A stretch of 64,000 nucleotides of DNA from Margaritifera margaritifera (GCA_029931535.1 JAQPZY010001521.1:372001-436000); one strand, 5' to 3'. Positions 10,805 to 22,433 are shown, numbered from the stretch's first letter. Program-made: numbers and translations. Notes: a model not told the origin generated them from the letters alone.

Positions 10805-11211
10805 GAATATCAGAGACATGGCTTTAAGACTTATCAGATCTATCAAGTTATTTTAGACATTTAAATCACATGTGTAATAAATACATTAATGAATATAATT
10901 TAATGGATACAATCTTTCATTCTAAAACACTCATTCCTGACATTTTCAAAATAAGTTAATATTGTTTAAAATACGTACAATACCTAATTATGAATTTACT
11001 AAGTCACAGAAAGTAACACTGAACTGCATCACAATCAACTTAAAAATTAGATCAGCTTTCTTTCTACATTCCCATGTATATGACAGATACGACGGTAATA
11101 AAGCAATACAACATATTTAAGTAAATGGAACAGAAAAGAGGACAATACAAGGTGGAGCACAGGTTTTTTACCCTTTTGAAAAGAAAAAAAAATAATAATA
11201 ACTTTTTAATG
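10805..11211. repeat. 428-bp type repeat, single in copy 1
   Basis: Only the first of the two tandem blocks found in copies 2-5 is present. Sequence jumps at about 11211 from TTTTTAATGC to AATTGAAATAATTTAATAC, omitting about 610 bp, with ATGC microhomology at the junction. Confidence 0.7.
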
Positions 11212-11333
11212 CAATTGAAATAATTTAATACTTTATGTGAATGCAACCAGTCTATGAATAAAGGAGGCATCAACTGATATATTTAGGGGCCACAGGCCCA
11301 CGCTCTTTGATGAAGTCACTTGTACCAGGTAAA

Positions 11334-11764
11334 TTATAATCTATCGTTTATATACTTATACAGAAGGCTGAATTGTTCCAGATTTTTCTCAACACCTCGC
11401 ATAATGATGTAGTTACGGAATAACTGGAATGTAACGTTTAGAGGAATTTGGTCGCTAATTATAGATGAATTCAAGTATTGAGTGATAGATTCTCCCTGAC
11501 TCAAGGATCCGATTTGAAGTCTACATAAGATGGCCGACAACTTGTTCATGGTCTTGTTCAAATGACTGGAGGCTGCATCACTTACGGCTAAATTATTGTA
11601 GATCGCTAACTCAGAGAAATTTCCGAAGTTGCTCTTGAAAAGTGTTCCAAGCTGGAGGGATAAAAATACATATAGATGAAATGCACCAAAAAGCAATAAT
11701 AATATCACGTTTGTTTCCAAAGAAGACTGGTGTTCTGCATCAAAAACTCACTTTCATACCTTTG

Positions 11765-11826
<62 letters not shown>

Positions 11827-13731
11827 TGTGTGTGAGTGTATGTGTGTGTGTGTGCTTGCGTTCCACGCATACCAAATCGGGCGGTACATTGTGGGCAAAG
11901 AAGCTTGATATATACCTGATATGTAGATACAATTTATTGTGTTTATGTGAGTTGCAATTCATATTAAACATTTCATTCAAACACATATTTTTCCAGGTAA
12001 TACATATTTATACAAACAATATGACGAGTATAGATACTTCAATCTGAACGCAGAATGAGGATAATTAGAAATGAAGTATTTCACAAATAGATAAATGGAA
12101 TTAATGTCATCTGGTTATAGGGATCGTATGTTAATCTGCAGAATGCTGTCTTTTATAATTGGAACAGTCCAGACGCACTGACTTTTCGCTCTCATTGAAA
12201 TGTCTACTTACACCTTGCTGAATGTCAAGGCCTGCTACAGTTTCGTCAGCGTTGATAGTCTTGAAATACTGAAAGTTGTCGTTGTCCAAAAACGTGACCA
12301 TCTTAGAGCTACCAATAGCATGAGTCATCTGCAAATGTTCAAATATGCAAGAAACATGTATTGGAAATTACCATTTGAAGTTTTTATTGCAATATATATT
12401 TCGTTGTTCCTACCGTTTAATAGTTAAAATGATGTGGATTGTTTTGGATATTCTGTTTCTCAGTAAAATCTTTTAAGGTGTGGTGGTGAATATAATTCAT
12501 CAAATATCTCATGAAATTTAGCTGTAACGGTGGTAAACAGTTTCGGAATTGCAATAGGTTTGAGGAGAGTGAGTGTAGGTATACTTCCTCACTGCCCTTC
12601 TTTTCCAGCATATATATAGTAAATTTTCAACAATACACACATTCATTTGGCTATTTTCAGTAAAAAAAACTACCCCATTTCAGACCAACCCGCACCCCAC
12701 CCCACTCCACCCCATATAAAGAATCTTGGAACTCTGTCTGAGAAGGTATGCTTTATGAGCGAGAGAGAGAGAGAGAGATTAGTATTGCTTCCTTGATGCT
12801 GGAGTCATGCACAAAGCTAAATATACTGACCTCTAATTTTGACTTTCCCGCAAGAGATTTCGCCTCATTCACGAGTGTGTGTAGCTGTGATATCGTATAC
12901 TTGCTTGTTCTCTTATTTCTTTCCGTAATAGTTATGGGTACCCCGCATGGTGTCTGAATGATGTTAGTAATATCACCAACTGGGGCATTTAAGGCATCAA
13001 ATAACTCTAGAGTAATCAAAAGACTTCTCAGAACCCAACTGTATGTAATACCTGAAAATAATTAAATACGGAAAGTCAATAACACATTTGATTATGCATA
13101 TAATATAAGTCAAAGGTGTGCGTGTTTGAACAATTATTGAGTTTACTGACTCATACAAATGTTCAATTACTTAGTTATATTATACAGTGCTTATGAGCAA
13201 ATGTATACAACCGGTTGGCATTGACTTGTCATTCTTGACGATAAGAAGATGGGATTTTTTTCAGTGGAAACGGTATGCCAGTTAAACTACAACGGTAAGT
13301 CAAATGTTACATTTGAAAGATAGTATCATTTATCTGCTCTACTTGAGAGCATTTTGATCGTTTTATCGTGTACAGGCAGCTATAGGTTTAGTTTTTATAT
13401 TGAATGTCACATATTTTCACTTTCAAAAGTTCAATATCTCTGACACAAATGGAGGCTTTTTTTGTAATGGAGCGGGCACTTCCCTCTCTTGCAGGGAGCG
13501 TATATTTCTCATGGATCATGTGTCAACTACATGAGACAAAACAATGTCCACTGCCGAACTCGATTGACTAAGGGTCCGTGTAGGAGAGGAGTTTTGACTA
13601 AGGATACTCTTACATTAAGGACTGAGGTCAATTAAACTTTGGCAATACTACACTAATCTGCATATAGTTATCATGAAAATATACATTAAAAAATTCGACA
13701 ACTTTAATAAGTGGCTAAGAAAAAGTTAATC

Positions 13732-13762
<31 letters not shown>

Positions 13763-13974
13763 TCCTGGATACAATCGAGAATAATCAAAACGATAATTAA
13801 AATCTTATAATGTAATGTATGTGCATTTCTATGTCACTGAGAGAGAGAGAGTCAGAGAGAGAGAGAAAGAGAGACAGAGAGAGAGAAAGAGAGAGAGCGA
13901 GAGACAGAGCGAGAGAGAGAGAGAGAGAAAGAGAGAGAGCAAGAGAGAGAGCGAGAGAGAGAAAGAGAGAGAGC

Positions 13975-14034
<60 letters not shown>

Positions 14035-14055
14035 CCTACACAAATGAAATTTCAT
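11334..14055 (-). CDS. Secreted helical cytokine-like protein, copy 1 (4 exons)
   Basis: Exons (minus strand): 14055-14036, 13038-12831, 12328-12212, 11651-11334. The assembled frame is open for 220 codons, with the same intron phases (2, 0, 0) as copy 2. It is the most divergent array copy. The signal peptide reads ELFDALNA instead of ELFGAFSA. Other differences are G40V, I106T, V146L, D151N and F197I. Both post-signal cysteines (about 38 and 158) and the sequons at 126, 147, 176 and 187 are kept. A TATA box lies 128 bp upstream of the ATG. An ATTAAA follows about 105 bp after the stop. Splicing is inferred from site quality and frame only. Confidence 0.65.
11764..11854. repeat. (AT)n(GT)n microsatellite, intron 3, copy 1
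   Basis: About 58 bp of AT dinucleotides followed by a GT-rich run, roughly 110 bp upstream of the exon 4 acceptor on the sense (minus) strand. Confidence 0.95.
12761..12778. repeat. (GA)n in intron 2, copy 1
   Basis: Short GA run; (CT)n on the sense strand. Confidence 0.9.
13839..14032. repeat. (GA)n in intron 1, copy 1
   Basis: About 190 bp of GA with AA, CA and GC interruptions. On the sense strand it follows the exon 1 donor directly (GTATCTCTCTC). It creates Ser/Leu or Arg/Glu frames that are not genes. Confidence 0.95.
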
Positions 14056-14182
14056 TTCTGAAAGTATATATAAAACAACGAACCTTTGAAAACTGATATG
14101 AAAAGATCTACTACTTAACTGATATTTCGCAAAAGTTATTTACTCTGTGTATAAAGTCTATGGAAGCATAGATTGTACGTTG

Positions 14183-14190
14183 CTTTTATA
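14183..14190 (-). promoter_or_regulatory. TATA box, copy 1
   Basis: TATAAAAG on the minus strand within GGTATAAAAGCAACG, 128 bp upstream of the ATG. It is conserved in all copies and in the inverted relic. Confidence 0.65.
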
Positions 14191-14863
14191 CCATATTTTA
14201 GATGTGGGCTTTCTCGATGTCTCAGTAAATTATGAAGTTTTCCTTACAGGATGAAAATTCGGATATAAACCGGGCACATATATGTACAGTTTTTCTAGGC
14301 CTCGTTGGGTAAACAATTTAGACGCATTGAAATATTCTTCCGCTAAGATTTGGTTGCTGCTTCCAATTTTATCGGAAACAGGCGGGGTTTAAAACCAGGA
14401 AATGTATCATGTGACATTCTAACTGCATTGCACGAACTTAATTATTACAGTGAAATAATTAACTAACTTTTCCTAGCCATATTATTTAGATTGTTTCAGA
14501 GAGCAAGTTAGCAGTTAATATACATTGATCGTGTTTTTGGGGAAAGCTATTTTATTATGTACAAATATCTACTCATATGTATTACGTTATATGATTTTAA
14601 CCCCAGTACAGATCACATGATCGTTATGACGACCAAATGTTTGCATACAAATTACAGATATTTAATTTGTTGAGAGAGTCAATTTAAAATGAACATAACG
14701 TTTGTCTTCAGATTAGGCAATCCGTATGCATAAGGATAATACAGATTAAAGGTACTTCGGGATCGGACGTGCGAACATAGTTTGGAATGAGAAATTCGTG
14801 CGAAAGCGGTCGAATTTTAAATATTATAAATACTAGTGATAATGGAATTAGGATAGGTCTTAC

Positions 14864-15065
14864 CTAAAACTAGGTTGTCGGTGTGATTGTTGAATTTATT
14901 TGAGTTCCGTGTATGGGTATAATATGGTTCTAGGGATATTGGGACACAGACTTGTGAACAGATTGTGGAGAGAAGAGTCAAGTTAAACAGTTTTGAATTT
15001 AAGTATTTTTGTAAGAACAGTACTTTAAGGTAAAAAATGATTGCTTCAAAAAAATTACTATGCAA
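14864..15065 (-). other. Candidate upstream alternative exon, copy 1
   Basis: A minus-strand open stretch ends NNHTDNLVL plus one base at a good donor, TTTTAG/GTAAGACC (14864/14863), phase 1. That phase fits the upstream exon 2 acceptor (TTATTTTCAG before GTATTACATACAG), giving a frame that continues as [12 protein letters not shown]. No ATG opens it in copy 1. It may be an alternative 5' exon or chance. Confidence 0.2.
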
Positions 15066-15290
15066 TCTACTTTAATCACGCGTGCTTCTGTGTTACGTAA
15101 GTGTGAAGTCAAAACTGCATATGTTTTTATTGATACGACGCTCAAGTAATTTATTGTGCATACAAATCAGTAAGCATGGATGTGTATATCAACGGACAGA
15201 GAGACGTGTATTTTATCGAAGTCTCATCGCATGCATATGCAAAGTGAGCTGAGACTGTAGCAATGTACTGCTTTCCTTTGAAAACAAAAT

Positions 15291-15312
15291 GGGCGAGGGT
15301 GAGGGGGAAGGG
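15291..15312 (+). other. G-quadruplex motif, copy 1
   Basis: GGG-N3-GGG-N3-GGGGG-N2-GGG on the plus strand, followed by a further G run, about 1.1 kb upstream of the TATA box. Confidence 0.5.
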
Positions 15313-15481
15313 AGGTGCGGGGGGCGAGGAACGTAAACGATTTACTGATTCGTTGGATCAAAGAATTCTTCAAAATGATATAAATTTGTATCCGTAAAAT
15401 CATTACCAAATTTATAAAGTGTGTCTTTGAGAGGGGTTGAATATATAAAGAATCTATTGACTCTCTAAAGACTAAAATAAA

Positions 15482-15901
15482 AAATTATACCGCCATTATG
15501 GCTCTTTGAATATAATCAGTTCTTTGAAATTACATCATGCACATATCACAATGTGAAGAATAACGTTGATTGGGAGGTAATTTAGTCATATCATCCATGA
15601 CTATGAACAGATTAGAATGCCCATCATTTATTGTCACGGTCTCAGTATTTAACTATCACGGATGTAGAGGACTTCACCTAGGTTTCACTCTGTGGTGTGT
15701 CGAATCTGATCCTATGTCAAAAAGTTTCACACTCAATACTATGGACCCGTTGGCCCTGAAAAAGACGTTGTTGCATGGTACCGTTGCTTCAGAGAGAATT
15801 ATTTGAGTTCCCAGCAATGAAATTATCGTAGTGATTTTTGTGATAGGATTATTATTATTCTTCGTACTATTATTGTTGTTGTTGCTTTTGTTCTTCTTCA
15901 C
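15482..15901 (-). other. Upstream conserved block, copy 1
   Basis: This block is shared with the left flank (1-612, inverted). A minus-strand frame at 15674-15901 contains FFRANGSIVLSVKLFDIGSDS and ends KPR. A strong acceptor-like GTCTTTTTCAG and a donor-like CCTAG/GTGAAG would delimit a phase-2 exon of about 30 codons. The overlapping plus-strand 78-aa frame at 15570-15806 recurs in all copies but has no recognisable motif. Coding status is unknown. Confidence 0.35.
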
Positions 15902-15904
15902 AAT

Positions 15905-16990
15905 GTATAAAAAGGGCTAGGTATAAATATTCATTTGTGTGATGGAAGGGTATGATTTTTATTATGTATGATTGTATATATAGTCTTGGGTGGTTTTTAA
16001 ATAGTTGTGAGATCAGATTTTATTTAATGAGTGCTAGCAATTTTTATTTAATATAAAATTATTTAATTTTTTTTAAATTTTTTTTTTTTAAAATTGCAAG
16101 ATGCATTGTTTTGACGTTTCTGTGGTTTACATATTCCAAAATTCCTGATTGAATAACTGGTTAATTTAAAATAGTTGAATGTTGAATGTTGTATGGCTAT
16201 GTGTGAATTTATGAATGTTGTTGTAATTGTTTTTTTTTGCATTTAAGAAATAGCTTTCAGGCCCCAATTGTGTCAGTAAACACCGGTTTTGCGAGCTATT
16301 TTGATTTTATTTTTTTGTAGCTTTTTATTAAATTTCATAAGAAAGTAAAGTTAAGTTTTAAGTTTGGTGCAATGTATTTTTAATGGAGATGGTATAAGCA
16401 GTAAGTTTATGTGTGTTTGATTTTGTTTTTGTATTGCTAATTTATTTGGTGTTGATTTTAGCCAGAACGTATTAGAGAAAGGGATTATTTGTCTATTATT
16501 TTATTTTAAATAGTTGTTTGAATTAAATTTTTTTTATGTTTTGATGTTTTTGTTTGTTAATTTGTATTTTTTGTGCAGTTAAAAAATAGAAAATATATGA
16601 TATGATTTTTGTGTTATTGTATTAATTACTGTTTTTTTGTTTGTAATATATTTAAAAAATGTCCAAAGTGATTCTATTTTTTATCTTGTTACTTCCTTCT
16701 TTTTGTAAGACGTGTGTATTAGAACAAAAGTCTTATTTGGCAATAGCCTATTTATTGTTTTGGTAGGTATTTTGTTTTTACTTTATAATATTGGTTTTTT
16801 ATTTTTTTATTTTTTGTTAGATATGTGTTAATGTATTTTTTACTTTTTTTTTATATTGTTTTTTAAATTTCATATGCACATATGAAGTCGTCTGAAAATG
16901 TCTTTGAAATTTATACGTTAATGATAGTTGCAAGCATGGTAAGTTTGACATTATTGTGTATTTTAACGTGATGAAACATTTATCCGTTTA
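15905..16990. other. Shortened T-rich block of copy 1
   Basis: Corresponds to 26900-28655 of copy 2 but is about 670 bp shorter. The loss is spread over very many small gaps while anchor words stay in order (AATTCCTGATTGAATA, CAGGCCCCAATTGTGTCAG, AGCCAGAACGTATTAGAGAAAGGGATT). Runs of T dominate. No gene is seen. Confidence 0.8.
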
Positions 16991-16997
16991 ATAAAAA

Positions 16998-17765
16998 ATG
17001 GATAGCACAACCATTAAAATATTATCTGCAAACTGGTATGAATTAGGATATATTGAACAAAATGCAAGCATGTGTTTAATTACCTCAGGAGAGAAAATCA
17101 TCTATATTGCTAACAGGATACACATATTATTGAAGATAACACATCACACGTCAGAGCTTAATCATCTGGTGTGTGATGTGTTATCGTCAATACTATGCTG
17201 CATGTTCAAACTGTATTGCCTGTTTTTGACTCACACACTGCCAATCGTTACAAAAGTAAATCTTGTTCTTCAGAGAGATGCGCCAATTATTCATGTCCTC
17301 AGAAAGAGACTACAACGAATATTCAAATGTAGCAAAACAAACAACAGGTATGCCCAAAGGATCGTTTATTGGTCCATTCCTATTTCCTGGCTATATGAAC
17401 GATATAGCTGATAGTTTAAAATCTGCTATATGCTGATTTGCAGACGACTCCTTGTTTGCAACTAGTTTTTCTGAGTGTATGATGAGTACAGACATGAATG
17501 ATTAAAAGAAATCTCTTTACTGTATGCATAATTTATGTCAGATCACATAGAGTATTCTCGTCATTATCTATTGTTAATCAGCTATAATAAAATCAACCAT
17601 GCCTCTCCTGGTAATGTTTGTATATAGATTGTAAGACTGTATATGTGTCTCTTGTCTACATATTCGTATTTGTAATGGAGAGGAAAAGTAAGATTTAGAA
17701 CTTTTTCCAGTCCTATTGCTGTGTATAATTAATTGCAATAAATTATGTTGAAATGAAACGAAACG
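16998..17765 (+). pseudogene. Chimeric LINE fragment, copy 1
   Basis: The first about 40 codons (MDSTTIKILSANWYELGYIE) resemble the start of a Tx1/L1-type endonuclease, like IDSSNIKVLYANCWGLGDVE in the left-flank LINE. About 300 bp later a different frame gives GMPKGSFIGPFLFPGYMNDI and, after a stop, FADDS, which is the RT core of a jockey/CR1-like LINE. A 3' tail with AATTAATTGCAATAAATTATG and repeated GAAAC follows. No intact enzyme can be made. Confidence 0.6.
17135..17185. repeat. Perfect 15-bp hairpin in LINE fragment, copy 1
   Basis: GATAACACATCACAC and its exact reverse complement are separated by 21 bp. It lies between the endonuclease-like and RT-like pieces. Confidence 0.85.
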
Positions 17766-19049
17766 ATCGAAATGTCTTACTGCAGCATTGCACGAGGAAA
17801 TTATTACCCATGAGTGATGGCAACTTACTTTGTTATGTACTCAGCACGTAACGTCCTAAGGAATTTTCAACTTTTTAGACTTTGTCAAACATTTACTCTG
17901 TGCCGTTAACCTCAGAGAGGGTTCAATAAGTGTGCTTCTACGTAACATGACTTCACATCAGGTCTATCATGACGCAGCAGCATGTAAACACACGACACGT
18001 CAAATTATGTATTTATACACAATGAAGTCATAAAATAATTAGAACAAGGTTTCTTTTCAAACATATTTGCATTCAATTTAATTTTGTGAAAAGCAATTTA
18101 AATACAATCAATTATTTTATAAATTGGGGGTACCTAATAAATAAATAATAGTGTTTGTGCAGTTGGAAATTTTGGTATTGCCGGAAGTACATTGTGCTCG
18201 CAAACTCTCCTCGTTGCACTTCGGTCTCGAACATGCTATCTAACAGTACGAACAATGTAATCAATAATTATCATATGACTACAGTTTATTTAGATTAATA
18301 TACCTTGATCCAAATAATAGGTATAGTAACATCCTGCTACGTCATATTGACATCATGATATGATGTAAGGCAAATGCGTAATGAACAAGTCATCCAAATG
18401 CTTTTTAAAGTCATTTCACTATTCTATTCTGTTTTTTGTTAAACACAATTAGCACACTTCGTCATGTGATAAATATAGTCTAATATTTATGCACATTGCA
18501 TCTGAAATCTATGAAACCCTTGAATACTTTCATTTGAAATGAACACTCATATAAGATCATCTATTACCACAATATTGTGTCAATTCTAATGGGTTATATA
18601 AATAAAGTTGTGCATCATCTGACAGGGATGATTGTCTAAAAGGAAACAAAGTAGCCTGGAGTGAATGTCTACCGCACCTCAAGCTTTCTCGCATTTGGAG
18701 TTGTCTTGTTTTCGTTAGTAAACTGTAATATGAAAGAAAACTATAGTGGGATGGTTAAAGTTTCCTGAATCAGTGGGACATGACAGCATAAACAGTGAAG
18801 AAAAACCTCTCTCTCTCTCTTTCCGAATCTCTGTTTCAAACATATAACTAGGTTGGTTACTTGTGTAGTTAAGAAACGAAACATACTGAAAGAGAAATGC
18901 ACAAACGGAACCAGATTCATAAAATATTGATTAGATATTGTTCAGGCATTCTATTTGTATCATTCCCAAGAAGGTCATGAAGCTATCAACGAACGAACGT
19001 AGAAAACATTAGTATGGCAAGCAAAATTCACAATAATTACATGAATTTA
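17766..19049. other. Unannotated unit segment after LINE fragment, copy 1
   Basis: About 1.3 kb with short frames only (for example the minus-strand 67-aa frame seen open at 30378-30581, 42046-42249 and 53590-53793, broken here by a longer CT run). No motif is recognised. Equivalents: 29431-30710, 41124-42378, 52671-53921. Confidence 0.5.
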
Positions 19050-19780
19050 GTTTATCAGTCTAGTATCCCTATACTACCTGAACCTAATTAGCATTATCTC
19101 CAAGAAAGAATATTTTACCTGAAATTTTGTGAAATTTGCTGCAGATATGTATAAATTACCACAGATACATTAGGTTTTAGGGTGGGTAATGCTCATTAAA
19201 AAATGCAATTAAAATTCACAAAATTCACGCAATATATAGATAAATCAAACAAACGAAGTTTATTTGGTAGGTATCTGTATATTACCCGACACGAACATAT
19301 ATATTACCTGAACGTTTGTGATATTCGAGGCAGGTATTTACGAATTATCTTATATAAATTAGATTTAGGTAATAGTAATTAAAAGGCAAACTCAATTCAT
19401 AACAAATCAGAAGATAAACCCAGTTTATTTGGCAGGTATCACTATATTACCTGGACCTAGTTAGCATTATCTCTAGGTGATGAAAAGTGGCAGATAATTG
19501 AAATGTATCTATTTCTTACATATTAAGTTACCTGTTGAAAATGTGAAATATCGCTGACGAAATTAAACAAAATTAGGTAATGCATAGCTACATCAGATAA
19601 ACTTAGTTCATGTAGTATAAATCTGTATACTTAGCAGTTATTCGCATTATTTCCAGGTAAGTATATATTATCTAAATTTGTATGGCGTTTGCGATAGGTA
19701 CCTGTGGATTTCCTCAGATAATGTGAATTAAGATGTTTGGTATCCCTGTATTACCTGATCACGAAGTCTCATTACCTGAC
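19050..19780. repeat. Degenerate ~130-210-bp satellite rich in TACCTG/CAGGTA, copy 1
   Basis: Four to five very diverged units, recognisable by AGTTTATTTGGCAGGTATC, ATTACCTGGACCTAGTTAGC and ATTATCTC words. I count 11 TACCTG or CAGGTA hexamers in 731 bp. Confidence 0.6.
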
Positions 19781-20075
19781 AGCCAATCGTATTCAAACAG
19801 TAAATCATTTGTAAGCTGCAATTGCACTGGTTAATCACTTTAGCTTTACAACGTGAATCCCTCACAACACAAGTCTGGATTTTGTATTTTCATTGAAGGT
19901 AGAATATGCATATGCAGTCAATGTCAAATAAAAGCAAATGGTCATTATGTTATATGCAGTTCGATTCTTCTTTGAGCATGATAATAATATGCATCTAGAT
20001 CGTCCTTCAGAAGTTGAAGGAAGGGGTATTGAGGAGGGGAGATTATTTAGTTATTACATAATTATAACCTATCAC

Positions 20076-20475
20076 GTGGCTCTGTGAGGTCTATGCCAAC
20101 GAGGGTCTGCTGAAAAACTCATATTTTCTTGTAACGCCAGAACAAGGCTGTCACAAAATTGGGAAAAGTGATTTGAGTGGCTGATGAGATAACGTTATGT
20201 TTCGTGTCAACACGGAGAGTTTCATTGGCTGATTGAGACATGGTTCCTGCATAGGCATCTGTTTACAAACTAGATTTTTATGATAACCTTTTATTATTAT
20301 AATGAACTATTTTGGCAGTGATTGCAGAAAGTATGCATATATCAATTTTGAGATGGCGAGAAATATCTTTGTTGTTTTGCTTGTACAAAGTTTGGCCGAA
20401 GCGCCTTCTATTGTTAAAAGCGATCAATGAATCAGTTTACTAGACTCTCTTATGGCGGATTACTCACAGAGCCAC
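20076..20475. mobile_element. MITE-like element, copy 2 (400 bp)
   Basis: It has perfect 13-bp terminal inverted repeats, GTGGCTCTGTGAG at 20076-20088 and CTCACAGAGCCAC at 20463-20475. A further partial match lies just inside them (TGCC and TCT blocks on one side, CGCC and TCT on the other). There is no coding frame; the interior contains the palindrome ATAACGTTAT. The size and structure suit a non-autonomous DNA transposon. The superfamily is unknown to me and no clear target-site duplication is visible. Confidence 0.7.
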
Positions 20476-21294
20476 ACTAGAGTCTGGTAGAATGAGACTA
20501 GGTAGATTCTAACTTTTGGAACAGATATATTATAACATTTCCTATGACTTGAATGAGACAAATATTGCTCTGATATAGCTTTCTAGATTAATACGTTGAA
20601 CAGTGAAATAATCTACACAAACTCGTCTACTGGTCGTAATATAGTAGAAGATAGCTCGTTCGTGGTCAGTATCACTTCCAGTAAGCAGTGAAATGCTAGT
20701 GTTCTGTTGTAGATATGTTTCAGTACATAGCGATCATCAACAAGCATTTAATATAAATTATGGTTTTTCACTGTTGAAAGCACTGATGAAATTATCACCA
20801 AAATACTAATAAACACAATGCAAAAGCAAAATGGAGGGGATGTTTTCTTTAAATGTACTTTGCGCAATGACTGCTATTATTGTTTTCTGACTAACCATAT
20901 ATTGCAAATAAAAGGTTAACCTTTATTCCCAAGATTTACCATCATAAATTTTGAGAAATTCAACGATAACACAATTGCAGAATTTAAGATGAATATTACG
21001 GTATGACCTGATAAAACAAAATCTTTTTCCCTTGATCAAAAAGAGGTCTCGACTGGTGTAACCTGTATGTTAAGATTCTGTATTGAGAAGCATAGGAGAT
21101 GTGATAATAGAAACGAGTATCATCGTAAGTTTCCGGAAGTCACTTCACGTAATTATCGTCTTCCCGTTCGGCCACAGAGAAAGTTGGTGTAAGATTGAGA
21201 GTAAGTCTTAGGACACGTTGGAATAGTAATAAATACATAAATAAGACACTTACTTTGTAGTACCAAAAATATAATTTATTGGACAGAAAAAAAT

Positions 21295-22150
21295 GAATAT
21301 CAGAGACATGACTTTAAAACTTATCAGATCTATCAAGTTATTTTAGACATTTAAATCACATGTGTAATAAATACATTAATGAATATAATTTAATGGATAC
21401 AATCTTTCATTCTAAAACACTCATTCCTGACATTTTTACAATAAGTTAATATTGTTTAAAATACGTACAATACCTAATTATGAATTTACCAAGTCACCGA
21501 AAGTAACACTGAACAGCATCACAATTAACTTAAAAATTAAATCAGCTTTTTTTCTACATTCTCATGTATATGATAGATACGAGCGTAATAAAACAATACA
21601 ACATATTTAAGTAAATGGAACACAAAAGAGGACAATACAAGGTTGAGCACAGGTTTTTTTACCATTTGGGAAAGAAAAAAAAAATAATAATAACTTTTTA
21701 ATGCCAACAATATAATGTATTCAATACAATTAAAATAAGTACACAGCTTTTCAGCTCTATTTCATTTGTTTGGGACATTTAAGTAACACGTGCAAAAATA
21801 GATGAAGGAATGGAAGTTGACGGGTAATAAACTTTCATTCTACAACACACATTCATGGCATTTTCACAATAAGTTAATGTTATTTACAATTTACATGCAG
21901 AACAGTCCATCTTTTTATCAGCCACACGGTAAATAATTATGCGTTTGCAATGTCTAACTACTTGAATTTGGTTCCGAACTCAGAAGGTAATGAAAAATTT
22001 AATCACAATTACATAAAAATTCAACAAACTTTGTCTTTGTACATTCATACGTATATAAAAGTTACTGCTGTCATAAGAACAATACGCTGACATAAATCAT
22101 CATTAAAAATATCATGTTAAATTTGATCTTAAGAAATTCAGTTATGACAT
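21295..22150. repeat. Diverged ~428-bp tandem pair, copy 2
   Basis: Two blocks (starts about 21295 and 21720) share GACATTTAA, CTTTCATTCTA, ACATTTTnACAATAAGTTAAT and TACATTCnnAnGTATAT in the same order. No coding frame is conserved. It lies 280 bp or more downstream of the gene's stop codon. Confidence 0.6.
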
Positions 22151-22433
22151 CCATTTCTCTCCAATAACTGAATGATGTCAAGATAAAGTAATCTTAGATA
22201 TTTACATAGACGTTTTTCCATAGATCCATTAAACAAAGAAAAGGAAGACGAAGAACGTGTACCTTTATTGTCAAGCAATATATCAATGACCGCCTTATTG
22301 CAATGATCATGCAATTGAAATAATTTAATACTTTATGTGAATGTAACCAGTCTATGAATAAAGGAGACATCAACTGATATATTTAGAGGCCACAGGCCCA
22401 CGCTCTTTGATGAAGTCACTTGTACCGGGTAAA

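Larger units (their letters stand above)
9586..20075. repeat. Tandem array unit, copy 1 (10,490 bp)
   Basis: First of five direct repeats, starting at the MITE terminal repeat. It is the most diverged copy. It lacks a segment of about 610 bp near 11211 and its 15905-16990 block is much shorter than in the other copies. Order: MITE, single 428-bp type repeat, gene (minus strand), promoter, upstream block, LINE fragment, satellite. Confidence 0.95.

Noticed and set aside
12200..12427. 75-aa plus-strand frame ([15 protein letters not shown]) recurring in every unit
   Set aside because: It is the antisense shadow of exon 3 and its flanking introns.
13815..14096. Arg/Glu-rich, Ser/Leu-rich and similar frames in GA tracts
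   Set aside because: They are translations of the (GA)n microsatellite in several frames. The only real coding part is the MKFHLC exon at 14055-14036.
15570..15806. 78-aa plus-strand frame (MGGNLVISSMTMNRLECPSF) present in all five copies
   Set aside because: Conservation is expected from the recent array. No motif, no splice context, and it overlaps a minus-strand exon-like frame that is also found in the left flank.
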